From Podaxis mareebaensis (taxonomy: Eukaryota; Basidiomycota; Agaricomycetes; Agaricales; Agaricaceae), in contig JAEUWP010000334.1 of NCBI GenBank assembly GCA_018524725.1, positions 1 through 64,000 of the forward strand: a DNA stretch of 64,000 bases, in the 5' to 3' direction. The translations under genes and the position numbers were made by a program. Below, one piece after another: positions 23,200 through 34,050 of this stretch. The notes under the pieces are model-generated. The model saw only the letters and a list, made by a program, of their open reading frames with translations. It was not told the origin of the DNA and ran no database searches. Position 1 is the first letter of the stretch, and each line of letters opens with the position of its first letter.

Positions 23200-24447
23200 A
23201 TGACCATTGCTCCTCAGAAGAAGGTTCAGGTGATACTCGTGGGTATTGGGTGTGTTGATACCGTGCTTCCCCTTGCCCTTGCTGAGTTTCGCCACGTTCA
23301 GAGGAGCTACATGCTCGGGCAAGACGACACTCGCCAAGCACCTGAGGCGGATTCTCCCAGACAGTGTAATTATACACCAAGATGTAGGTCTCTCCAGGCG
23401 CTCAAGAAAAGATCTGTATCTTAACATCATGGTTTCTTTGCATAGGATTTCGCGCCTGTACGTCGCACATTGTTATCCCATCAGCACCCGATGACCCCGT
23501 AATCATCCGCACCAGCCCCAAGAACTCGTACCTATACACCCCGTATACAATGTTCAGGACTGGGATGCGCCCGCTGGTGCGATTTCATGGGACAGATTAA
23601 TCACTTTTTTGCGTCGCGTCAAGGAGACTGGAGAGATACCCCCAGACCATAGAAGTCACGATCACCTCAACGAACAGAAGGAGATTGCGGTCCCGGACGA
23701 GTTAAGGGAATGCTGGTCAGCGGAGTTCCAAAGGATCAAAGAGGAACGAGAGGCCGGAGAGAATGGCAAAAGAATTGTGTGGGCTTTGGTAGACGGATTC
23801 CTATTATATTGGCATAAGGTGGGTGCGTTGGACATGTTTGATTGGCGACCTTCTAAAGTCAGGGTATTGGATTCTGGACAGGATGTCATTGCAGAACTGG
23901 ACGTGCATATTATGTTGCGCGTCCCTCATGACGTTCTGAAGCAGAGGAGGCACGAGAGACATGGCTATCACACGGCAGGTAAGGTGGAATTGTGCACCGC
24001 TCGAGGGTCGCTTGTGCCTTTGACTAACACCCTTCCTTCTCTCACCGATTTTCCACCACCCGAATGGACGCGTATTATTCGTTCGCGTGTGCTCGTGTGT
24101 ATCTCTTGGCCTGTGTGATCCCGCATTTAAATGCACCTTATCACCGCATAACGACGACTCGACGCGTCAATGGCCACTCTTTCTCCATTAAATTTTCGCC
24201 TGGAGTGCAATCCGACCTGGCAGAGGGCTCACTATGGCGGGATCCACCGAATTACTGGGAACAAATTGTATACCCGGCGTATTTGGAGGCACATAAAGAG
24301 GTTTTTGTGGACGGTGATGTGGAACACGGCGCCCCTACAGATAAGGTGAAGGGACTTGTGTTATTGGAGACGCTAGAGATGACAATGGGAGAAGCGGTTG
24401 ATCGGTGTTGTCGCGTATTGAAGGAGACGGCGTTGAGCAAATCGTAG
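23200..24447 (+). CDS. NRK1: Nicotinamide riboside kinase
   Basis: Five exons (23200-23249, 23302-23383, 23446-23457, 23516-23978, 24224-24447) give 276 residues. The enzyme phosphorylates nicotinamide riboside to NMN using ATP, feeding NAD salvage in the cytosol. Seen in the sequence: a P-loop G-ATCSGKTTLAKHL at about residues 18-30, the HQDDFAPP substrate-binding motif built across three exons (one of them only 12 nt), NVQDWDAP, a WALVDGFLL strand with the catalytic-region Asp, the lid RRHERHGYHTA and WRDPPNYW near the end. The last intron is 245 nt, far longer than its neighbours, but the codon split by it is restored exactly (GCA G/AG GGC). The length is slightly above the human enzymes (about 200-230 residues) because of an insertion around residue 85-110. 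Confidence 0.93.
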
Positions 24448-25114
24448 CAAGTCTGTGATAAACCGTATTAATCATAGTCAAGAGCACGCGCGTGGTGATA
24501 AATAAATAGAAATTTAATTATCGATTGATTTGTATTTCCCGCATGGGTTGTGCGGTCTGGACGTCTATAATTTGTAGTTACATATGAGGAGCGAATCCGG
24601 AACAAGAATTCTTAAGGCAAGGGAGGGGCGAATTTGCAGCTAATAGTGTGGAGGTCCCAGACAATCCATGGATCGACACTCTAGTTCCGGCTATCTCAGC
24701 TAACCGGTATGCGATCTCCCTCCAGAGAATAACAGGGATTCACCAAGATTCGTCTGGTTGCAGCTGAACCCGGCCATTAGCAGAGTCCCATGTTGACTTG
24801 TACAATATCTTTTATCATGAAGAGCTTCGGAGCCAGAGGTCATTTAACATCGTAGCTCGGGCCTCATTTTCGAGCGTCAAGTCATGGGCCTCGGCCAGAA
24901 GCGGCAGCTCCAAAATTGGGAGACTTGCATAACGAGTGACGATCGTGACTTGAAGATCACGGGGAAATGGATTGGTTGGAATCACATGTCAGGGAGTCGC
25001 TAAAGCAATCCGGTAGCTGCCCCGTGATACAGACTATAAGAGTCCTTTCTCCCGCACCTCTCTCCTCTACTTCCGAACCCTCTTCTCCTCCCACCACTAC
25101 ATCACACTTTGAAA
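24448..25114. other. Intergenic, 0.67 kb
   Basis: Between two plus-strand genes. The last 100 bases are pyrimidine-rich (CTCTCCTCTAC..., CTTCTCCTCCCACC) just before the next ATG, as often seen at highly expressed fungal promoters. No gene is supported. Confidence 0.5.
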
Positions 25115-27131
25115 ATGGCACAGGTCATCGTTGTTGGTGGCGGTCTTGCTGGTCTCTCTGCCGCACACACACTCCTCGAGCGTGGTGCTAATGTGCTAGT
25201 CCTTGACAAGCAACCGTAAGTTCCCGCATTTCATCTTATCGCTCTCGCGCTCATCATCTCATTTCCAGTTTCATGGGTGGCAACTCCACCAAGGCTACCT
25301 CTGGTATCAACGGTGCCGGTACCCAGACACAGCAAGATGCTGGCATTCCCGATTCCGCTAAGACTTTCTTCGAGGATACCAAGCGATCTGTGGGTTCATT
25401 CATTTTCAAATTTCACATGATCTATGTCTAACCGCTCGCATAGGCCCGTGACCTCGCTCGCGATGACTTGATCCGTGTACTCACGGGTCGTTCTGCTGAT
25501 GCAGTTCACTGGCTGCAGAACAAGTTTGGCCTTGACCTTTCCAAGGTCGCCCGCCTCGGTGGTCACAGCCAGCCCCGTACCCACCGTGGTAATGCCCAGT
25601 TCCCTGGAATGGTATGTCCGCATCATTCCTTTTCATCCGCGAAACTCCGCTTCCCGCACCCGCTCTATATCCATTCATTTCTTTTTCTTGCGTGTTTGCC
25701 ATCCCGTATGTTCACACATATGTTCTCTTCAGGTCATCACTTATGCTCAACTCGAACGCCTCGAGGATCTCGCCGTCAGCAACCCCGAGCGTGTGAAGAT
25801 CATCAAGAAGGCTCGTGTTACGAAGCTTGTGAAGGACGACTCGGGTGCCGTTGTCGGTGTCGAGTATGAGGTCAATGGCAAGACTGAGACTGCCTACGGC
25901 CCTGTTATCCTCGCTACTGGTGGCTATGCCGCCGACTTCACCGAGAACTCCCTTCTCAAGAAACATCGTCCCGAATACTACAACCTTCCCACCACCAACG
26001 GCGAGCATTCCACTGGTGACGGTCACAAGATTGCCCTCGAGATCGGTGCCAACGCTGTCGATCTCGAGAAGGTCCAGGTTCACCCCACCGGTCTCGTCGA
26101 CCCTAAGGAGCCCGACGCCAAAGTCAAATTCTTGGCTGCTGAAGCTCTTCGTGGTGTCGGTGGTCTCCTCCTCGATAACACTGGCAAGCGCTTCGTCGAC
26201 GAGCTCCAGCACCGTGATTACGTCACAGGCAAGATCTGGGAGAATGGCAAGTTCCCTATTCGCCTCGTCCTCAACGGCAAGGCTTCCAAGGAGATTGAGT
26301 GGCATTGCAAGCACTATGTTGGTCGCGGCCTCATGAAGCGCTTCGACAGCGGTGAGGCTCTTGCCAAGGAGTTCGGTCTCGCACCCGAGGTTCTCAAGAA
26401 GACCTTCGAGGACTACAATGTCTCCGTTCGCACTCAGAAGGATCCCTTCGGCAAGAAGGTATGCTGTCTTTTTGTGTTTCCCTCACTCTCGATCTCATCG
26501 CTCGTTTCAGTTCTTCCAAGGCGAGTGGAAGTTCGATGACTTCTTCCACGTTGCTATCATGACCCCTGTCCTCCACTACACCATGGGCGGTCTCGAGATC
26601 GACTCCGAGTCCCGTGTCCTTGACAAGTCTGGCAAGCCCATCCCCGGCCTCTTTGCCGCTGGTGAGGTTGCTGGCGGTGTGCACGGTGCCAACCGTCTTG
26701 GCGGGTCTTCCCTCCTTGGCTGTGTTGTCTTCGGTCGTGTCTCTGGTGACTCCGCCGCCGCTTACCTCCTCCAGGCCACTTCCGCCGCTGTCCAGAAGGC
26801 TGGTGGTCGTCTCGGTGCCCTCGTTGGTCACGTATCTGGCTCCTCAGCACCCACTGCTACTTCCACACCTGCTGCTCCCGCTGGCAAGACCACTTCTGGC
26901 GAGTACACACTCGCAGAGGTTGCCAAGCACAACAAGAAGGACGATATTTGGGTTGTCATCGACGGTCAGGTCCTCGATGTGACCAAGTTCCTTCCTGACC
27001 ACCCTGGAGGCGAGAAGGCCATCCTCCTCTATGCGGGCCGTGATGCCACTGAGGAGTTCAACATGCTGCACGACCCCAAAGTTATTCCTCGATACGCGCC
27101 CGACGCCGTCATCGGTAAGGTGAAGGCGTAG
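25115..27131 (+). CDS. Fumarate reductase (soluble, Osm1/Frd1-type) fused to cytochrome b5
   Basis: Five exons (25115-25215, 25269-25389, 25444-25611, 25733-26458, 26511-27131) give 578 residues. The flavoprotein part binds FAD through [10 protein letters not shown] at residues 7-16 and carries family motifs [37 protein letters not shown] and [13 protein letters not shown]. It reduces fumarate to succinate, reoxidising reduced flavin or NADH when oxygen is short. Residues about 502-578 form a cytochrome b5 domain with haem ligands at His 536 (in DHPGG) and His 559 (in NMLHDP), joined by an Ala/Thr/Pro linker. The protein begins directly with the FAD fold, so there is no targeting signal and it should be cytosolic. 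Codon usage is strongly biased to C-ending codons, unlike the neighbours, which suggests high expression. Introns are 53-121 nt. Confidence 0.96.
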
Positions 27132-27563
27132 GCTTGATCCAAAAAGTAGGAGTTGTATTGTTTAGATATTCGTATTACCACCGCATTCCCCCTCTGCATT
27201 TATCTATATCACATTGGGTTCATATCATGTCTTGTTCTGATGTTGAACGATGTACTTTAATCCTCTTGCACTATGACATTTACTTCTATACTGGATAATG
27301 TGGACTCAGCTTGAACCTCTTGTATTCCTCAAAGTTGGAAAACGATCAATCATGTTCACCGACTTTTTGCCTGATGCACACTTCATACAACGACCCTCGA
27401 TGTAGCCTCCACACCCTGGCCATTAATTAAACGAGAACCCGACCACAGAACTAATTATGTGTATTTCCGCGCTGTTTCGCGCTATTTGATTCGTGAGAGG
27501 CAAGATGTGACTAACGATCTCCCAGGCGACTGCAGCGCGCTTAGCTACAGAAGTTGTTCCTCA
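27132..27563. other. Intergenic, 0.43 kb
   Basis: Holds the 3' flank of the fumarate reductase gene and the promoter of the next gene. An in-frame extension upstream of the chosen start at 27564 exists, but it lacks an ATG and family support. Confidence 0.5.
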
Positions 27564-28218
27564 ATGTTAGGCTTCAAACCTACAGATTATCGCACCGTCT
27601 CCCGCATCCACTTTGACGAGCTCGGTAACTACCTCTCTGATGACACCACGAAAGGTCCTATAGCTTGTCTCATTGTCATTCTGCACTCCTGATCCCCTGC
27701 CTCTGCTCTCTCTCGAACAGCCGATCCTAATTCCCGAACAACGGCACGCCAGAAACTTACTCGTCTTACCGCCTCGCAGTTCCATGAATTATCCACCGAC
27801 GTGTACGATGAACTGGTTCGCAGGCAGAAAACTGACGAAGGTCTGTCGCCACCACTCACTGATGAATATATGTTAATCGTTCATTCCTGTTTTTACAGCC
27901 CCTTGCCTTTGCGTCAGAGAAGGATTCCATCCCAAACGCAACCAAGCCCGACAGAAACTCGCAACGTTACCTACTTCGCGCATGAAAGATCTTTGCAGCG
28001 ATGTTTGGTTTGAACTAGCTCGTCGGTATCCAGAGTTTAAGGGGAATACCGATGTGAGGGACTATAAGCGCCAATCAGGTGCAACGAGCAATATCGCTGC
28101 TACGGGGGGTGACCCCGAGACGGGAACGATTGGCGAGGATATAAAAGGTCCAGAAGAAGGGCAGAACGAGAGGAACGTAGAGGATACCAAGGGGGGTGCG
28201 GGTGGATTTGCGAATTGA
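27564..28218 (+). CDS. Stand-alone Spa2-homology-domain protein
   Basis: Three exons (27564-27654, 27721-27840, 27899-28218) give only 176 residues. They contain the complete Spa2 homology region: an N-terminal PTDYRTVSRIHFDEL helix and two SHD/GIT repeats, ARQKLTRLTASQFHELSTDV and ARQKLATLPTSRMKDLCSDV, followed by ELARRYPEF. In Spa2, a polarisome scaffold at growing hyphal tips, this domain binds MAP kinase kinases and RabGAPs, but it is the front end of a protein of some 900 or more residues with long coiled coils. Here the frame closes about 60 residues later in a Gly/Glu/Asp-rich tail. It may be a truncated duplicate or a small regulator that competes with full-length Spa2. The first two donors (GTCCTA, GTCTGT) are weak, but the phase and family match support them. 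Confidence 0.85.
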
Positions 28219-28616
28219 AAACCGGATATTTAGCACCTGCTTCAAGGCGCGGGCAGCGCATATGTAGTGTTTGGAGACATCCTATATGAAATCTTGACAT
28301 TTTGCCTGTCACTCGAGCGCTAGGACTGTTCTGTTGGGCAAGGTAAGAAGGATATGAATAGACATATTAACGTAAGTATTAATGAGCGGCGAATCCCGAC
28401 GGGAAGCTCCGGCAAGTCTCCCACCTGCGATCACGTCCGCTGGGACTGATTGTATGGAGTGCTGGGTTACCCACTGCCTGCCCTTGATTGTGAGTTGGTT
28501 GAGGAATGAGCTTCTCACAACTACCGCACGGTTGTCGCACCGACTTGCGCAAAGTCGCAATATATATACCCAACTTTGAATAATGATGCAAGGGATTCCC
28601 ATACAATTGATTGGTC
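28219..28616. other. Intergenic, 0.4 kb
   Basis: Between two plus-strand genes. TATATATACCC at 28560-28570, about 50 bases before the dipeptidase ATG, is a good TATA-like element. Nothing else is supported. Confidence 0.5.
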
Positions 28617-30874
28617 ATGGCGCGTTCCCAGAGCTCTAGTTCGGGCTCGTCCAACTCCCCTCATAACCCCCACCGTTACCAGGCTCGCCTCAGCCCCGCC
28701 ACAGAGCATCTCAGACAGTTTGTACCTTGGGACAGTCGCAGTCCATCTCAAGACAACAGGAGCCAGAACCAGAATCAGAACCAGAATCAACGTTCTACGT
28801 CTGCAGGCAGCGCAGCCCGAGCAGCTGCTAGTCTTGCGGTGTTACTTGGAATCGCGCAACCAGTTGAGTCCAGGTCAGCGTCACGACGCTCAGACAACCC
28901 GGAATACAGCATGCCTACTTCACCAAATTCGACAAACGGAGGTCGCGGGCATCATGTCGAGACCTCACCATTACTTGACGATAACGGAGGCAATCAGCAA
29001 CCTCCATCGCCTGCCCGACCTGGTGGTGTGTACGGCAAGGAGGACACAAAAGCGAGGCGGATTGTATGGACGGGCCTGACGCTGCTGTTCGTTGCGGCCC
29101 TCGTGTTTTTCGTGGGCTTCGTGCATCTGTTGAGCGATAAGGTTGCCCCGTGGGTTGGGTTACTGCCGAAGGACCCGCAGAAGGCCGCGTTGGTGATCAT
29201 GAAGCAGGCTCCAGTTATTGTACGTTTCCTCATGCCTATCAGTTCGAATTCACGCTTGTATCCTTAATGATGAATCGTCCACTGTTTTTAGGATGGACAC
29301 ATAGGTCGGTTCGGTTCTGGACCGTGCTTCCAGGCCTGGTGTTGACAGTCCCTCACAGACTTGCCTATTCTCGTGCGCGAGATGTATGCCAATAATATCT
29401 CGGCTGTTGATCTGGAATCCCACATGCCCAGACATGTTGATATACCCAGACTAAGGAAGGGACGTGTTGGAGGATTCTTCTGGTGCGTAGTCGTTCGTGC
29501 TATCCGCAGTCTCAGGAAATTGAATGTATGCGCATGATCGCAGGTCAGCATACGTGGGATGTCCCAAGCATAAGAAAGGAGATGATTTCATTCGTGCGAC
29601 TTGGGTCGTGAGGTTCGTTTTGTGCAATTTGGACCGTGAAGCAGATCATCTGAGAACTCTGTGATATCAAGGGATACCCTCGAGCAGATTGACGTTGCGC
29701 GAGAGTTGATTGCAAAGTATCCCAACGTAAGGGTTCAAAAATTCATTGTGACGGCTAACCTGACAGTTTCCAGACTTTTCAATTGGCGACGACATCAGAG
29801 GAAGTCGAGTCCGCTATCACCAGTGGCAAGATCGCTAGCCTCATCGGTATAGAAGGGCGCGTCCCACTAGCACCTGATTCGTGATTCTGAAGAGCTGACT
29901 ATCATCAACAGTGCTCACCAACTGGGTAACTCCATCGCCGTCCTCCGTCAATACTATGCCCTTGGTGTTCGCTACGTCACCCTAACACACATTTGCCACA
30001 ATGCCTTCGCCGACTCGTGCGGGTTCTTACCAGGAATGATTCCACTACACCATGGTTTGAGGTACGGTGCTATCCAGTTCTCACACATCCCATTAGCCTG
30101 ACTCTTTCGACAGCTCTCTTGGCAAAGCTCTGATCGACGAAATGAACCGCCTCGGCGTCCTAGTAGATCTCTCACATACCTCAGACGAAACGGCCTCCCA
30201 AGCAATCCTGTATTCCAAAGCTCCCGTCATCTGGTCTCACTCTTCCGCTCGTGCTGTCCATAATGCCCCACGAAATGTCCCCGATGAGGTCTTAGAGCTC
30301 ATCGGGAAAGGCGAAGGGCAGAATGACGCTGTTGTCATGGTAGGTATTCCTTACGCAGCCTCGGAGATGTTTCCGATTATTGGATTTTTTAGGTCAACTT
30401 TGCACCCCACTTTGTGGCTGATGATGGGGAAGCAAATGTTCAGGCGGTCGCTGATCATGTGGAACACATAGCTAAGGTGGCCGGCAAAGAACAGTGAGTG
30501 TTGATATGGTTGCTGGTGAGTCAATGCTAAACAGACGCGTTCGTTATCTAGTGTTGGCATTGGGAGTGATTTTGATGGCATTGGCAATACACCCGAGGGC
30601 CTCGAAGACGTCTCGAAGTATCCTGCTTTGGTACATCTGACTTTGTGTCGGCCTGGGGTTTGATGACGCTCACATATGATGACAGATCGCAGAACTAATA
30701 TCAAGAGGCTGGAACAAGTACGAAATTGCTGGCCTAACTGGTGGCAACCTTCTCCGTATCATGAGAGGCGCAGAGAAGGTCGCGAGGGACCTTCAAGCTG
30801 CAGGTACTCCCCCAGTCTATGACCTCTATCACAAGAGACCAGACCTTCCTCAACCCGCCCAGGACGACCCCTGA
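28617..30874 (+). CDS. Membrane-anchored zinc dipeptidase (renal dipeptidase family)
   Basis: Eleven exons (28617-29219, 29292-29304, 29359-29482, 29544-29612, 29672-29726, 29774-29856, 29912-30061, 30114-30339, 30393-30493, 30552-30630, 30686-30874) give 563 residues. A Ser/Gln-rich cytosolic N-terminus of about 145 residues leads to one membrane helix (about 149-171), making a type II protein with the catalytic domain outside the cytosol. The metal-site motifs of peptidase family M19 are intact: DGHIDLP at 202-208, IGIEGAHQLG, DLSHTSDE, WSHSSARAV and GIGSDFDGIG. The substrate should be dipeptides, but family members also cleave other small amides. Exon 2 is 13 nt. The intron after exon 6 appears to use a GC donor (29857-29858), because no GT restores the frame. 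Convergent with the G-alpha gene downstream. Confidence 0.94.
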
Positions 30875-31165
30875 ACAATCCGCGAACAATCATTATCTAC
30901 ACTTGGTCTTCACTATGGACTCTATAATTCTCATATGCACAATCTCTGACGATATTGATGACTCTTTATCACGATCCGCTACAACGGTTTATTGTACATT
31001 GACAGCATACAACAAATGTCCGAACAGGAAAAACAGGGCCTAAGACTAGTGGTATATACGCCACTCCGAAGAGGTGCGTCTCGAGTTGCCAGAATTCGAG
31101 AACAAATATTCAATAAATAGATGGAGCAACCAAAAACCCCCGTGGAATGCTCTAGCAGAGGTTCC

Positions 31166-33174
31166 TCAAATCAAACCAGCCTCTGCGATATCGTTCCTAA
31201 GAATGGCCACTTGTACTTGAAGGAAATGTTGTCAGCGTAAAATTATCGCCTTCGCACGGTGAAGTTGAGGCTTACCAGCTTGGAGGGTGCGTGAAGTTGC
31301 TTTGGTATCCTATCAACGAACCTTGGTAAGGGGAGGATAAGGAAGAATTTGATGAGTGACGCACGATGACGTTCGTGTAATGGGCGATGAACTTCCGGTT
31401 CGCTGTGCTGTTATTATCGAGGAACAATTTCTTGAACACCCGACGGAACCCTTGGCAAATGGCACGTTAGCACCTCTCGATTACCTGTCGTGCAACATGC
31501 GGAACCTACACTTGGCGACGACAGTAAATTCATTCTTGTTATTGCCAAATTCGGGAATATGATCCTTGACCTGTACACCCTGCTCGATCTTCTTCGCCAA
31601 GATATCGGTCTTATTCATGAACAAGATCTGTTGAGGATAGCTCCAGTAAGTGATGAACCAGCAAGTCTCCTTGACGCACTAGTTGCACGCTTGTTAAGAG
31701 CTTACTCGAGCACACCGTTTTCCATAAGACAAACGTGTCCTCGAGCCGGTTAATCATCGGGTTTTCTGGGAGTCTTTCATTGAAGGAGGAGAGAGGCGCG
31801 AGGAAGATTAGCGCAGTGACATCAGGAAAATAGGGGATCCAAGCTGCTTTCTGATTTGGAACAGAAAGGTGTGTGAGCTATGAGATGAAACACGAGGACA
31901 GTGTCGATTGATGGCTGCGAATAGACATACAGAGGTTCTGATGCCTATTGGGGTGGCTTCAGTATCCGAGAATGATCCAAGGAGTAAAGAGGAACCTACT
32001 GGCAACGTCGTACATCACCCAGTCTCTCGCCGTAGTTGTGCCTGAGGAGGACAACTCATGGATTTAACTCCCTACACCCACGATATGGAAGCTGAGACCT
32101 GCTCACCTCTGTCGAGTGCGAAACGATATTCTTGCACGCCCGTCGTTCTAAGTCGAGCGCGCACAATGTCTCGGTCAGTCGGCACGTAATCCGGCAGGAG
32201 GATGCGATCAACATCATTCAAAAAACTATACCGTAGCGACGGTCAGAGCCTCTACTTCACAATATTTTAAATTCAAACTCACAATCCAGGCGATTCCTCG
32301 AGACTGCCATACTTTGAATGTAATAAGTGTTGAGTGACTGGGTCTCTCCATAATTCATGTACGTCATCCTTGCAGCTACTGAGCACTGCATGGACCACGC
32401 GAGGCACTTGAGATTCTTTCCCCTGGGACCGGATTCGAACTTGATCCAAGATAGACTTCCAGCCGGAGGAAGACCATACGCAAAATTCATGTGTTTTTTG
32501 TTCCTTGCCGATTGATAAAGACTGATAGATGTTTGAGGCACCTTGCAACCCAGGCGTGGTGCTTGGTGGACCAGGATAATCACCCCCAACAATTTCGCTG
32601 GGGCCTGAACCGAGGAAAGCTTTGAGGTCCTTCTCGATTCTTCGTAAAGGTGATAGACGGAACAGAATACTTCTGTGCCACTCCGTGAGAGCCGATCTCC
32701 TGCTGACTGAAATGCTGTAAGTAGTTTCTTCGTTTAAAACGTCGACAATCGCGTTGACATTCCGGACCAGATTGAAGAGGATGACGACGCGCCAGGAACT
32801 ACGTTCCTCTGCCCAGGATTTCTGAGCATAAGTCATCTGGAAGTCTCGAGGCACAAGTCAGCGTTCCTACGGCTCTAAAACCTAGGAACTCTTTATTGTA
32901 GTCGTTTTGCCTGATTACCAGGGTCTCAGCTAACGAAGAGTAGATCACATCCCCCATGCTCACCACTCATGGTCTGTCCCAGAACCAGTACGCGGATTGG
33001 TTTCTTGAGCTTCTTCATGGCCTGCTTGGCTGCCTTAATCTCTGCGTCTATCCGACTGCTGATCTCCAAAGCCCGCGCCTCCGCCGCTTCCCTCTCCTCC
33101 CGTTGTTCAGGAGTTTCTCCAGGTGGAGGTCGTAGCACCGCTGTGAGGGGATCATGGTCTGACAACTGATACAT
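31166..33174 (-). CDS. Non-canonical heterotrimeric G-protein alpha subunit (copy 2)
   Basis: Eleven exons (33174-32964, 32910-32890, 32844-32283, 32225-32107, 32041-31996, 31937-31931, 31850-31680, 31627-31510, 31450-31365, 31309-31276, 31215-31166) give 474 residues. It shares the layout of the copy at 14589-16982: a charged N-terminus of about 65 residues with no lipidation motif, P-loop GQTMSGKTT, a long insertion in the helical domain, switch I RLRTTGV, guanine motif FMNKTD, and a C-terminus ending EAGLI. It is more degenerate. The P-loop Glu is Met, and switch II reads DVASRTSKAAW, lacking the GGQ that positions GTP and the catalytic water. GTP may still bind through the Lys, Thr and NKxD residues, but hydrolysis and the activation switch are doubtful. 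Exon 6 is 7 nt and falls in switch II. Convergent with the dipeptidase. Confidence 0.88.
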
Positions 33175-34050
33175 GGAAGAAATAATGGGGTAGCGACAAG
33201 GTCAAGCCGAACGACTCTAGGCGTACATATTTCATGCGGGTCCATCTGACCCTGAAACAAGACTCTGAGCTTGTTGATCAGCAGGGGAGTGATGATCTAT
33301 GATGGTACTGAAGGAACAGGGGAAATTCTGGGAAATATCAGGCAACACCAGCGACGATAAACCGTCTCTGTTCCTCGAGATTCCTCGAGGCCTTATATTT
33401 CAAACAGTTGCCAAATAAAATAAATATGCGCATTAGAGTGTATGTGCAACCTTGTTTTCAGCGAGATTATGGATGTGGAGCAATTCAGTTTCAATTCAGT
33501 TCTCACTGAAAACTCACTGAAAACGGGGTTGCACATACACCCTATTGCCTATCCCCTTAACCTCGGTCTCAAAGGCGCCTGGAATTATTGCCGAGGCGGC
33601 ATTCAAACATTAGCTCATCGCTGCCCGCGAAATAGGTAATTGGGTGTACGGAACTCCCAAGGCCACAGCCACTCAAGGGGAGCTACTTGATTGCGATGGC
33701 ATAAACTCCATTTACATAGTGAGCAGGTAAGTCGCATCATATTAACTCTCGCTCACTACTTGCCAGCACTTACAGTCTGATCTCACCCCGCAGGCTGTTC
33801 TCATCTCCACCTCCCCTGCAATCAAAACGCCAGCCAAGAGCAGCGAGAATTGTCAAGCGAAGCTACCCCTCGAATGCCCTGACGTCGCGCAAAAACAAAA
33901 TAGAGTGGAAGCGATTATACTCTAGCATTATTAGGCGTACATACAACATTTTGCGATACGACACAAAAAGGAAAAGAGCGAACGGAAAGTCAAACCGAGG
34001 AAGCCCAGCTCCTGCAACTATTGACCGACGACTGCCTGCCCGCAATGCAC
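33175..34050. other. Intergenic, 0.88 kb, contains a MITE-like element
   Basis: Promoter side of the second G-alpha gene and 3' flank of VTS1. The one clear structure is the inverted repeat annotated at 33434-33544. No gene is supported. Confidence 0.6.
33434..33544. mobile_element. Short inverted-repeat element (MITE-like)
   Basis: Two 28-base arms (33434-33461 and 33517-33544) are inverted copies of each other with three mismatches. They start TAGAGTGTATGTGCAAC on the left and end GTTGCACATACACCCTA on the right, separated by 55 bases. The outer ends are TA on both sides, as expected for a TA target duplication of a mariner-type miniature element. The spacer has the tandem words CAATTCAGTTT and CACTGAAAA. 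There is no coding capacity. A regulatory hairpin in an untranslated region is an alternative. Confidence 0.6.

Noticed and set aside
25712..26314. Minus-strand open frame of 200 codons inside the fumarate reductase gene
   Set aside because: Antisense shadow caused by the strong codon bias of the sense gene; the translation is Leu/Val/Asp-rich without a domain.
30875..31165. Search for a small gene between the convergent dipeptidase and G-alpha genes
   Set aside because: Only short open frames in terminator-like AT-rich sequence.
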